A stretch of DNA of 64,000 bases, from positions 618,187,255-618,251,254 of the forward strand of contig NC_081409.1 of NCBI RefSeq assembly GCF_030272615.1, in the 5' to 3' direction. The DNA is from Cryptomeria japonica (taxonomy: Eukaryota; Streptophyta; Pinopsida; Cupressales; Cupressaceae). The notes under the pieces were generated by a model that made no database searches, was not told the origin of the DNA, and saw nothing but the letters and a program-made list of their open reading frames with translations. Both the position numbers and the translations under genes were made by a program. This document shows, piece after piece, positions 34,507-45,329 of this stretch (position 1 is its first letter; every line of letters starts with the position of its first letter).

Positions 34507-34520
34507 GAGCTCTAATACCA
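34507..34520 (-). promoter_or_regulatory. Copia-3 primer-binding site
   Basis: The minus strand reads TGGTATTAGAGCTC three bases after the LTR end; this is the initiator-Met-tRNA type primer site of plant copia elements (TGGTATCAGAGC with one change). Confidence 0.75.
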
Positions 34521-34523
34521 AAA

Positions 34524-35418
34524 TGTTGAACACCCAGAATAATTGAGGGGAGAGGTGGACTAAAATTCCCTTGAACCTATTAAAAATTTTAAACAGCCAA
34601 CCACATAACATTACTTATCTAAAGAAATAATAGGATAGTAGAAAAAAGAGTACACCACATAACACAAATATTTCTACATGGAAAACCTAAGATGGGAAAA
34701 ACCACAGAGAGGGTTAACTCTCAGTAATATGTAACTAGTTACAGTAATACAAAAGGTGGCTCAGTGATGGATGGAATCACTATCCAAAATATGATGGCTT
34801 ACAACCTTTAATACAAAAAAGAACTATTAAGATTGCATCTAACATATGCATTTGATACAGTTCCAATTAAGTGCATATTGTATATTACAATTGCTATACA
34901 AAATCAATTTCACATTCACTGTCTGATCGCACATATTATACACCATATCATATGACCAAAATATTATCTATCTAAATATTCCTAGCTAACTGCATTATAT
35001 ATCAAATAGGTTTTCATGAAGTTGGCTATAATGATTATATTATATTGAAGAAGTCAGCCATAACACAAAAAGACTTCTTCCATAACTTGAAATACAAAAT
35101 ATATAACCTACAAATTTTATTTCTTATAGGACTAGACCAGAAACGTCATGTTGCATTAACTAAGAAAAAGAAAGTACGTTATTATCAGACTCATAACAAA
35201 GCTATAATAATGCATCAATATTAGAATGTTGGGATGTAGACATCATGAGAGATATACACCATGATCCAAAAGCCTTATGTCATTTTCAGACCAGTAATCT
35301 GTCGAACATTATGAAGCTTGTGTTAGATTGAGTTGTATGTGCATCATATGTCATAATGTGTCGAATCAATATTATTGGATCTAAAGACATTAATGACATC
35401 AATGACAATATTCTAACA
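34524..35418 (-). repeat. Copia-3 5' LTR
   Basis: The minus strand starts TGTTAGAATATTGTCATTGATGTC at 35418 and ends CAACA at 34524, about 895 bp, next to the primer-binding site. No partner LTR is in the window. Confidence 0.7.
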
Positions 35419-35656
35419 CATATATGATATATGAGTGCAAATATGGTTGATTAAATGTATACAAATAAAATTTGAAAATAAAAAAAGTTATAAATAAGCA
35501 TGAGCTATGACGAGTTCACCAAAATGTTTGGTGTGGAAATAGGATTACACAAGCTTAGCTATGTAAACTAGGAAATTACCTATTCCATACATGCCACATT
35601 AAAATGAAAATAAACCCAATTGATCCAACCCTAATTATTTTATGAAGAGGGTTGAA
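35419..35656. other. Spacer, no gene seen
   Basis: AT-rich DNA between Copia-3 and LTR copy A. Confidence 0.4.
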
Positions 35657-36548
35657 TGTAGATTAGATTTTGTTCCCTTATGTTTGAGTGGAAATTGTAT
35701 TTGAATTAGGTTTGAATTGCAATACTAGATCTATGACAAATGGTGATATTTTGACATAAAATAATAGTAACAGTTTGCTCTAGATATCATGTAGAGGTAT
35801 GAACTCAGATCTAAGAATGAAAAATAGATCAGACCTTATGATAGAAATTTTAGAAAAAATTGTTTAGACCAAGAGGTGTGGAGAGACCTAGTCTTATAGA
35901 TGTTTGATGTAGACAAATTGAATATTTTTTAGATTTGGATGACAAAAAATTTACAATCAGAAGATTGCCAGAAAATATAAGACTAGGACGCACAAACTGA
36001 CCTAGTCCTTCACTTTTCACGCCTTGAAAAGTTAAGTCTGATGACCACTATCTGCTCTATTGGATTCTTCACTCACAACTCCCTAGACAATTTCTTACAC
36101 ACAAAATGATGGAAATAGGTTTGTTGATGAGGGTTTACCTAGGTTAAACCTTGGTTTATAAATCAAATTAAAATTATTATAATTGAAATGGAATTGAATT
36201 GAAGTAGAAAGCTTTTCTTTGGAGGGAAAGGCTAGATCATCTAAAAATGCTTAAAATTGGACTTGATACCTTGATGAAGCTTGTTTGAATCCTAAAACAA
36301 GATTTTAGGATGTCATGTACAATGCATTCATATAAAGTTGATCAAGTATGCTTGAAATTTAGTTTATGTGATCTCTCCTTCAATTCTTGATGAATGTTTG
36401 ATTGCTTACTCACTTAGAGACTTGAATTGATTTTGTAATTGAGAGATCACTTGAATTGTAGATGGACCTATTTAATTGAAGGGGATATGCTTCCTTTTAT
36501 ACCTAACCGCACACATTCGATGTTTGAATTTTTGGAGTAGGTAAACAT

Positions 36549-38112
36549 TGTTGGTCCCCATTTAACATTCGGTGTTTGAATTTTTGAATTAGGTAAACAA
36601 TATTCTGATTTTACCAAATTTAACCTTAATCAAAGTTTCTACTCAAACTTAACACTTATTAGTATAGACAACATTAATAAGAAACATGCACACATAAAAT
36701 CAATCACACATGAACAACCAGGTTTATCACATGGAAACCCAAATGGGAGAAAACCACAGTGTGAGTAGAAACTCACAAACTCTGCACTCTTCTAGAGTAC
36801 GCTCAGTGAGGAGCCATCCCTGTTAGGAAATTACAAAGACACTATCAGGTGCCATGTGGTTAAGGGATTTTCTTCAAGGCCTATTAGAACCTTTACCCTA
36901 TTAGAAGTAGCCTTGTTAAAGGACTTAGGATCATCAATTAAGATGTCACTCAGTTAAGGGATTTTACAAAGGGACCTGTTATAGTCCACTCGGTTAAGGG
37001 ATTTTACTGTTGTAGTTATTAGAAAATAACAAAGAGAATGGTATTCTATAATAGCTACACTTAGCTTAATCAGATCCAATTGAAGCTCTTTATTTTGACC
37101 ACCGGTTACACTTGCAGTGCACTCTACTGGTGCTCTGCATTCATTCTCTACTCTTCACACTATCTGAGCTCTGCACACTCTCTTCACCACTCTACTATTC
37201 ACTTCATATTTTGGAATTCTTCTCACCTTGCTAGATCGCCTCTCTTCAAAATTGCACTTAGCAATTTTACGATCAAACTTTTTGGTTTTCACCAAAAACC
37301 TTTATACCATGTTTTTGCAACACATAACTGTTGTTTCCTAAATGAGTTCAAACCCAAAACAAAGCAAATTTGAATTTTAAATCTTCCTGCACTTTTTCTA
37401 TGCACTCTCCATCATTCTCACTAGCAACTCATCCTTATCTTCCACCACAACTCATAATTTTAGCAACTTCTGGGTCGTTTTCTACCTTTTTAATGCGAAC
37501 CAGAAATTCTACACAAATCTCACCTTAACTGGCTATTAACTATGGTAGACTTCACTAGCAGTTTTTCTAATGATATCTCACCCTGATTGACTCACCTTTA
37601 GTCATTGCATTTAACTTATCATTTACTGCTCTGAGATTGTCGGTGGATAGCATTCTTTAACCTGTATGATCCGTTCATTGGTGTAACTCTTCATCTTTTG
37701 CCACTGGTCACTGATCATCAAGCAAAGTGATCACCTATTTGTCCAGAGTGTTCCCATCATACACAAGACTACTAAACTGCAATCTTAGTCACCTCCTATG
37801 ACCACATCATTCTTTCAACTGCCAGTTTAAGAAACTGATCTCAACACCTATTAGATGCTTGATTGACCGGTCAAATACTCTATTTATCCTTCAATCGATT
37901 AGTGTTTGACCAACACATTGCTTAAGTGTGTCAATAATGCATATTAGGGATGCACTGAATCCTCCATACTGTTTGCAGCCATGAGTAAACTATTGAGTTT
38001 TACAACACCTCCTTGCCTATGAGCTTGGCCTTTATTCATTAGTAAGTGTTAGTCATCAATGACAATACTAAATGATGAACCGAGTATGCCAAAACCATTA
38101 GTTATGCCTGCA
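36549..38112 (-). repeat. Copia-1 3' LTR
   Basis: 1564 bp. Minus-strand start TGCAGGCATAACTAATGG (second and third bases of the usual TGTTGG changed); the other end is CCAACA. It contains repeated GTTAAGGGATTTT words. The partner is 42595-44095. Confidence 0.85.
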
Positions 38113-38125
38113 ATCTCCCCCTTTG
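38113..38125 (-). promoter_or_regulatory. Copia-1 polypurine tract
   Basis: The minus strand reads CAAAGGGGGAGAT directly before the 3' LTR. Confidence 0.8.
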
Positions 38126-38431
38126 GCATTGATGAAAACACTTCAAACTTCTCTTTTAGCAACCACTCACTTCTACTTTTGTTGTACCGATCAACTACTC
38201 TATTTGATCTTGAGTAAGGATCTTACTCCCCCTTTCATCGACTTCCATTCATGTCACATCTGACTTCACTCCCCCTTTGACAAAAATGCCAAAGGTGTAG
38301 TCTAGACATCCTATTTCACATACTGTAATGACTTCTCTCGCTAACAAGAGTAGTCCATAATCATCAATCCAAATACATAGAATTTGCAGGAAAATCATAC
38401 CGGATTGATGTTGTTCTGATCTTCACTCACC

Positions 38432-39064
38432 TTAGAGCATGCAGGGGAATACCCCTATCTTGCCTCTGAGATACTCAAAAGTATCCTTAGGTAGTGGCTT
38501 GGTGAATATGTCTGCAACCTGTTCCTTGGATGGCACATATTCCAGTCTAACTTCTTTGTCTTGCACCTATTCCTTAAGATAATGATAATTTATTACAATA
38601 TTCTTGGTTTTAGAGTGCATTAACGGGTTTTTTGATATGTTGATGGCACTTGTATTGTCACAGTGTATCACCACAAGTTCAATCACCTTTTCTTGGATAC
38701 CTCCCAAGATCTCCTTAATCCATAGTACCTATGTACAGTTGATTGTAGCAACCACATAATCCACTTCAATTGTGGATTGAGAGATGTAGTTTTGTTTCTT
38801 GCTTTTCCATGACACAATCCTATCTCCAAGAAAGAATGCACCTCCACTAGTGCTCTTTATGTCATCAATGTTCCCTGCCCAATCTACATTGGTGAAGACA
38901 CTTAAGTTGAAATTTCCCTTATGTGGATACCAGAGACCATACTCATCAGTCCCCTTAAGGTATCTGAATATCCTCTTTACCGCCACAATATGAGTCTCTT
39001 TTGGAATTGCAAGAAATCTAGCAACCAAGCCAACTACTTGTGCTATATCTGATCTACTATGCAT
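38432..39064 (-). pseudogene. Copia-1 RNase H
   Basis: From 39064 leftwards: RSDIAQVVGLVARF, then NVDWAGNIDDIKSTSGG, STIEVDYVVA, ELVVIHCDNTSAI and the copia C-terminus VADIFTKPLPKDTFEYLRG, ending at TAA 38432-38434. The first catalytic Asp of the usual T-D-A-D-W motif is Asn here. Stops follow NCT (38728) and LKE. This domain would degrade the RNA template. Confidence 0.85.
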
Positions 39065-39307
39065 TGCTTACTGTAACTTACCAATCATGGATCGGTATAG
39101 TGTCTCATTCACTTCATTAGCCTCATCATCTTTGGAGAGCTTGCAACCTGTAACCATCGAAGTTCCAATAGGTTTGGAATTTTTCATTCCAAAAATCTTC
39201 AATATTTCCCTTATATATTTGGTCTAGCTAATGAATATACCTTTCTTTAGCTGAGATACTTGTAGACCAATGAACAATTTTATTTCACTGATCATGGACA
39301 TTTCAAA

Positions 39308-39892
39308 TTATTTCTTTATTTCTTCTACAAAACCTTTTCTCATTTCATCATCTCCTCCAAAGATGATGGCATCTACAAAAATCTCTGCAATCAGATGTTT
39401 TCCTTCTTCTCCAATCTTCAAGTATAAGTTATTGTTATCACTGGTTCTCTTGAACCCTATACTTATCAAGTATGAGTGCAATCTTTCATACCAAGCTCTT
39501 GGTTCTTGTTTTAGCCCATATAGAGCCTTCTTTAGTGTACATACCATATCTCTTCCATCTTCTAAAGAAAACACTTTCGATTTCTTAATGTATACTTCTT
39601 CCTCTAGAACACCATTCAAGAATGTCGATTTGACATCCATTTGGTAGACCTTGAACTTCTTGTAAGCAGCATAAGCAAGCAAGATTCTGACCCCTTCCAG
39701 TCTAGCCACCGGTGCAAAGGTCTCTCCATAATCCAAACCTTCTTCTTGTGCATACCCTTTGCAAACTAACCTTGCATTGTTTCTTACTACTTGATCAGTT
39801 TCATTCATTTTGTTTCTAAATACCCACTTGGTGCCTATCACATTTTTCTTCTTTGGTCTGGGCACAAGGGTCCAAGTTTCATTTTCTCTCAA
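39308..39892 (-). pseudogene. Copia-1 reverse transcriptase with altered active site
   Basis: 194 open codons: WTLVPRPKKKNVIGTKWVFR, ARLVCKGYAQEEGLDYGETF, VYQMDVKSTFLNG and ALYGLKQEPRAWYERL are the standard copia RT blocks. The Y/F-x-D-D box reads FVDAIIFGG, so the second catalytic Asp is Ala. The catalytic Asp in QMDVK is kept. The following part (38730-39307) is separated by stops. Confidence 0.9.
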
Positions 39893-40228
39893 TATGCTCC
39901 AGTTCTTCCTCTACAAATTTGATCCACTTCATCTTTTAGAGCCTTGTTTGTTTTTTTGGGCTCAGATTTAGAGAGTAGACATGTACTCTCCCTTTCTTTT
40001 ATTCTAGTCAATACTCGTACATTCTTGTCACCAATAATATTGCTAGCTGAATGACTGTTTTTGGTACATTGGTGGTGCTGGTTCATATATTGGAGATTCT
40101 TCTATTGGTTGTGCATGTTCTACTTCACATGCTTCCTCATTTACAGCTATACTAGGATTCTTTGCAGCAGGTTTGACTGGTACAATTTAATCGAATCCTT
40201 GATAGTCCCCTGGTTCACCCTAACTATC

Positions 40229-41195
40229 CTATTCATTTTTCTCAAAGAACTCATCTACTTTGACATTTGCACTCTCCACAATCTTACCAATCCATTTGTT
40301 CAAACATCGGTCTACTTTACTCTTTGTGGAGTAAACTAAGAAGATTCCTTCATCACTCTTAGGATCAAACTTTCTATAGTAATCATCCCTCTTGATGTAG
40401 CACTTGCTTCCAAATACCTTGAAGTAACTCACATTGGGTGAGTATCCACACCATAATTCATAGGGAGTCTTATTTGTCCCCTTCTTCACCTATATCTAGT
40501 TCAAGGCATACACAATAATACTCACTGCTTCTCTCTAGAAGACATGTGGAATATCCTTCTGAATCATTAGAGTCCCCGCACAAGGAATTAGAGTTATGTT
40601 TCTTCTTTTAGCAACCCCATTCTGCTGAGGTGTTTTGGGTGGAGACATCTTCTTCATAATCCCCCGTTCTTCACATTAATTTATGAACTCTTGAGAGGAG
40701 AACTCTCCTCCTCTATCTGATCTCAAACATTTCAGACTCTTACCAGTTCCTCTCCACTTGAGCCTTTAAAACCTTAAACATGTGAAAAGCTTCATATTTT
40801 TCTTTCAAGAATACAACCCACATTATTTTTAAGAAATCATCTACAAACAACATGAAGTACTGATCCCCATAGAAATTGTTAGTCCTCATAGGACTACACA
40901 AATATGTATGCACTAAGTCCAACACATTCTCAGATGAATAAGATTTGCTACTTAAACTAAACCCGGTCAACTTTCCTAGCTGAGATTCATTACATATAGC
41001 ATTCTCAAGTTTCATAATGTTAGGCATACCTATGACAGACTTCATTTTACTAACCTTTGCTATTATATCAAAATTAAGATGACACAATCTTTTGTGCCAT
41101 GACCAACTATCTTCTACCTTTTCCATTAGGCAACTTCCTATAGTGGTGTCTAAGTAGAATAGATTACCTCTAGCTTGTTTACCAGTAGCAATCAA
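40229..41195 (-). pseudogene. Copia-1 GAG-pre-integrase and integrase, catalytic triad broken
   Basis: SWHKRLCHLNFDII and the following C-x2-S positions mark the pre-integrase zinc-binding part. The integrase core starts LDLVHTYLCSPMRT, where the usual motif is HTDLCGP: the first catalytic Asp is Tyr. The second block RSDRGGEFSS (about 40695) keeps its Asp. The third, QNGVAKRRN (about 40600), has Lys in place of the catalytic Glu. With D1 and E3 gone this integrase cannot join ends. Confidence 0.88.
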
Positions 41196-41339
41196 ACCTC
41201 TTGATTTATCACTTATTTTTCATATTCCTTCATTAAAATCTAACCAGTAACCCTTATTGTTAAGTTGTCCAACTCTTAACAGACTATACTTTAGCCCTTC
41301 TACCTAGTAAAGATCTTCACAATTGGTTTTATCATTTAG

Positions 41340-41500
41340 GGCTATAGACTCCTTACCTTTTACCGCACAGGGAGCATCATTTCCGAATCTCACCAATCCT
41401 CCATCATAGTCCTCCATGCTGAGGAATTTGTTCGTATCACCAGTCATGTGGTGAGTGCAACCACTATCAATTACCTAGTCTCCACACCGGTTTGAACTGG
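41340..41500 (-). pseudogene. Copia-1 protease region
   Basis: VIDSGCTHHMTGDTNKF on the minus strand near 41475 is the aspartic protease active site (D-S-G kept). A TAG lies two codons upstream where Trp is usual. Further along comes GGLVRFGNDAPCAVKGKE. Confidence 0.75.
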
Positions 41501-41689
41501 AAATCAATGTCATATCACTTTCCTCTATGCTATCTTCCTTTACCGCTACAAAATGAAATCCCTTCTCCATCAGATCCTTCTGGTTATTCATTGATAACTC
41601 CTTCTTCTGCAATATATCACTCCTTCTTGATCTTTTCTTTGTATGTTCTAAAGTTACCCTTCCTATAATTATCAAGATATCTCGATGCA

Positions 41690-42531
41690 ATATGACCTAT
41701 TTTATTGCAAGAGAAACACTTCAGGGGTAGTTTAGCTTTGTACTTTCCTTTTCCTCTTGGCAACCTTCTTTCTATTAGTTCTTCAAGCTCATCTTGTTCC
41801 TATTCTTTAGATAACAAGTTGTCATGTTAATGATAATGACCAGTTCTTGTAGTAGAACTACTTCCAGTTTCTTTTCTTCTCATTGTTGGTGCACATGTCA
41901 TGGAAGATTTGAAGGCAACATCAATCTTTGGCATACTATTATCATAGTTTCTTAGTTCAAAGGCAGTCAACTTACCGTTTAGGGAGTCAAGTGTAACATT
42001 AACTGTTCCCAAAGATTTGAGTTCTTGAATTGCAGAAACCCTTATGGCATATTGTGGTAGCAAGGTTCTCAAGATTTTGTTGACCACATCATCTTCCTCA
42101 AGTTTTCCTCCAACATTTCTAATGGAATTTACCACATCCTTTATTATTTTGTTGTAATGTTCTATATTCTCTCCTTCTTGCATCCTCATCTCATAAAATT
42201 TTCCTCTCCAATTGTCCACCTTATCCTTTTGTACATGAGGATCTCCTCCATAAATAGTCTTGAGCTTATTCCACATCTCATAGCTTATTTTCAGATCTTG
42301 AATCTCAGCATACTCGTCATCAAATAAAGTACTAGCAATCACCTCCATAATTGTGATGTTATCTTGCTTCTCTTTGATCTGATCTGTAGTGAGAACCCCT
42401 ATAGGTTCATTGTACTCTATGCTTACAAGATTCCAATATTGATCTCCTAGGGTTCTTAGGTAGAGCTTCATTCTACCACACCATAATGTGTAATTCTCCT
42501 TAGAGAATTTGGGGCCTTCCTTTCATATCAT
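41690..42531 (-). pseudogene. Copia-1 gag with a broken zinc knuckle
   Basis: The main open part is 41827-42471 (214 codons); coding continues upstream as SKENYTLWCGRMKLYL to an ATG at 42531 with a TGA two codons later. It is a UBN2-type gag: IMEVIASTLFDDEYAEIQDL, then YEMWNKLKTIYGGDPHVQ and KILRTLLPQYA. Near 41700 the knuckle reads CFSCNKIGHIASRY; the last zinc ligand Cys is Tyr. Gag would assemble the particle. Confidence 0.88.
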
Positions 42532-42580
42532 CTTGAATCTTTCCTTAAGTTGTTAATCTCTTCTAAATCTAAGGACTAGG

Positions 42581-42592
42581 GCTCTGATACCA
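42581..42592 (-). promoter_or_regulatory. Copia-1 primer-binding site
   Basis: The minus strand reads TGGTATCAGAGC, two bases after the 5' LTR end: an exact match to the initiator-Met-tRNA primer site used by plant copia elements. Confidence 0.92.
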
Positions 42593-42594
42593 AT

Positions 42595-44095
42595 TATTGG
42601 TCCCCACCAGTGCAGAGAGGGGAGGAGTGAATCAACACTATACTGATTTTACCAGATTTAACTTAAATAAAAAATTCTACTCAAACTTAACACTTATCAG
42701 TATAGGCAACATTAATAAGAAACATGCACACATAATATCAATCACAAATGAACAACTAGGTTTATCACGTGGAAACCCAAATGGGAGAAAACCAAGGTGT
42801 GAGTAGAAACTCACAAAATCTGCACTCTTCTGGAGTGTGAGGAGTCATCCCTGTTAGGAGATTACAAAGACACTGTCAGGTGCCACTTGGTTAAGGGATT
42901 TTCTTCAAGGCCTGTTAGAACCTTTACCCTGTTAGAGGTAGCCTTGTTAAAGGACTTAGGATCATCAATTAAGATGTCACCTCGTTAAGGGATTTTACAA
43001 AGGGACCTGTTATAGTCCACACGGTTAAGGGATTTTACTATTGTAGTTATTAGAAAAAAACAAAGATAATGATATGCTATAATAGCTACACTTAGCTTAA
43101 TCAGATCCAATTGAAGCTCTTTATTTCTACCATTGGTTACACTTGCTCTACACTCTACTAGTGCTTTGCATTACACTTTCTTTGCACTCTACTGGTGCTC
43201 TACATTATTTATGTACTTTTCATACTATCCCAGCTCTGCACACTCTCTTCACCAATTTTCTATTCACTTAGTAGTTTTGAACTTTCTCACCTTGCTGGAT
43301 CGCCTCTCTCCAAAATTGCAGTTAGCAATTTACGATCAAACTTTTTGGTTTTCACCAAAAACCTTTATAGCATGTTTTTCCAACACAAACTGTTGTTTCC
43401 TAAATGAGTTCAAACACAAAACTCAGTAAATTTAAATTTCAAATCTTCCCGCACTTTCTTTGTGTGTTGTCCATCATTCTCGTTAGCAACTCATCCTTAT
43501 CTACCACCGCAACTCATAATTTTAGCAACTTCTAGGTTGTGTTTTGCCTTTTTAATGTGAACTGGAAAATCCACACAAATCTCACCTTAACTATTTGTTA
43601 ACTACTATAGACTTCACTAGCAGTTTTTTTGATGACATCTCACCCTGACTGACTCACCTTTGGTCATTGCATTCAACTTACCGATCACTGCTTCGAGATT
43701 GTCGGTGGATAGCATCCATCAACCTATATCACTGGTTCATCAATGTAACTCTTCATCTTTTGCACCAGTCACTGATCTTCAAGCAGACTAATCACCTATT
43801 TGTCCAGAGTGTTCTAGTCATACACAAGACTACTAAACTACAATTTGAGTCACCTCCTTTGACTACATCATCCTTTCAACTGATTAGTCTTCAACCAACA
43901 CACTTCATAAGTGTATCAATAATGCATATTAGGGAAGCATTGAATCCTCCATACTCTTTGCAGCCATGAGTAAACCATTGAGGTTTACCACACCTCCTTG
44001 CCTATGAGCTTGTCTTTTATTCGCCAATGTGTTAGTCATCAATGACAATATTAACGTATTAACTGGTTGTGCCAACACCATCAGTTATGCCAACA
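42595..44095 (-). repeat. Copia-1 5' LTR
   Basis: 1501 bp; minus-strand start TGTTGGCATAACTGATGG, end CCAATA next to the primer site. Confidence 0.88.
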
Positions 44096-44399
44096 ACCAT
44101 CGATCAAAATTTCCTACCTATATGAGGTGACCATTAAGGGGTCCAATTTTGGGTCCCAATTGGGAGGACCAGGGAAGCCAAGACGTCCTTGTCTTGAGCT
44201 AGGGCAAAGGTGCCCAAGGCATCCTGGTCTTGTCAATTAGGACTAAAAATTGAACATAGATTAAGTAAGGAGTTGAAAATGTAGATTTCAAGAGGGTGTG
44301 AGAAGAATCAAGGTGCGTACAAATAACTAAAGCTAAAAACACCAAGGTGAGAACTAGTTCAAGAATAAATTATATAGGGATACAATTTTGAATGCTACA

Positions 44400-44599
44400 C
44401 ATGGAAATTTTTTTTTTCAAGTAATTAATTATAACATACACAATACAAGATTAGTGTTGATTGATAAAAATTACTTTAATGAATATAGCATTATGGGAAA
44501 CTCAGTGATGGGGAACCTGCACGTGTTCACTAAGTGACCTCTAGGATTTTAGAAGCCGACTCTTCATATGTAGGGGGGTGAAAAGGAATAGAAGGAAAA
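44400..44599. other. Spacer, no gene seen
   Basis: AT-rich sequence after LTR copy A. Confidence 0.4.
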
Positions 44600-45075
44600 A
44601 TGAAAGAAAAACTACTCTATAGCAATGCATAGAGACAATTTTGGAACTAAAGTACAAAGAAAACTTCATAAAAATGTAGTTTTGAGGCCCATTCAACAAT
44701 CTACATGCCCATGGTTGAAAAGGAGAAAAAGATTGCTTTGGAGGCTGGCCATAGTGCTGCTGCTAGGAAGATTAGTATGGGTCCATGTACTAGAACTAGG
44801 AGTTGGAGTCAGGACCAATTAACCTCCAGATTCATCATGGAGGACTTGGAGAAGATTAATAGGAGTATTATTTAGAAAAACACCAATTTGATGCACTCTC
44901 TTAGTTGAGTGCATGGTCCTATTTTTTGGTTCATCTTTTTTGTTTCTTGTTGTTGATCTATGTGGGGCTTATCCCCTATTTTGCTTATTTTTTTGGTCTG
45001 GTTGGCTGGTGGCCTTGGTCTGTAATACTTTGGGTTTCAGGTCCTTGTAAAACTTGTTTATCTTTATCAAAAATA
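44600..45075 (+). mobile_element. LINE 3' end, 5'-truncated
   Basis: A short frame from ATG 44711 to TAG 44873-44875 (54 codons, ends EDLEKINRSII) is followed by a T/G-rich tail with GGTCTGGTTGGCTGGTGGCC, TGTAATACTTTGGG and CTTTATCAAAAATAA, which resembles 3' UTRs of plant L1-type LINEs. Target-site duplications were not identified. Confidence 0.45.
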
Positions 45076-45329
45076 ACTCATTCGACATAAAGCAATATAT
45101 ACTGGATTCATCCACTAGATAACAAGTTCATAAAAAACATAATTTAATCTGTAGAGTCTTATAGCATATATTTCAAAAGTCATACAAAATTATAAAATTG
45201 CATAGAAATAAGTCATTGCATAGAAACACAATGATCATAAAGGCTGAAGGCACAATTTTATTAGGATATTAAAAGCACAAGTACAAATTAAAGGCATAGT
45301 TATACTAGCAATTATCTATATTCTTCTTC
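45076..45329. other. AT-rich stretch, possible site of the missing Gypsy-1 3' LTR
   Basis: No open frame. The 3' LTR of Gypsy-1 should lie to the left of its extra ORFs, but I could not identify an LTR start or polypurine tract here. Confidence 0.3.

Larger units (their letters stand above)
36549..44095 (-). mobile_element. Copia-1: complete but dead Ty1/copia element, minus strand
   Basis: 3' LTR 36549-38112, polypurine tract 38113-38125, gag-pol 38432-42531, primer site 42581-42592 and 5' LTR 42595-44095. Pol order is protease, integrase, reverse transcriptase, RNase H, which defines copia. Flanks AACAT (36544-36548) and ACCAT (44096-44100) fit a 5-bp target-site duplication with one later change. 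The LTRs differ by many substitutions and indels (the 5' LTR lacks about 70 bp near 43880), so the insertion is old. Catalytic residues are lost in integrase and reverse transcriptase. Confidence 0.9.
35657..44399 (-). mobile_element. Family-T solo LTR (copy A), split by Copia-1
   Basis: The right half 44101-44399 starts on the minus strand with TGTAGCATTCAAAATTG; the left half 35657-36548 carries the TATA region (CTTTTATACC at about 36494) and the LTR tail. Joined, the order equals LTR copy B. No polypurine tract flanks 44399, so this is a solo LTR. It must be older than Copia-1, which sits inside it. Confidence 0.75.

Noticed and set aside
37080-37373. Open frames inside the Copia-1 LTRs (also 43133-43429)
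   Set aside because: Both lie at equivalent places in the LTRs, differ in frame and lack domains; LTRs are non-coding.
39270-39647. Plus-strand frame of 125 codons
   Set aside because: Shadow of the Copia-1 RT on the minus strand.
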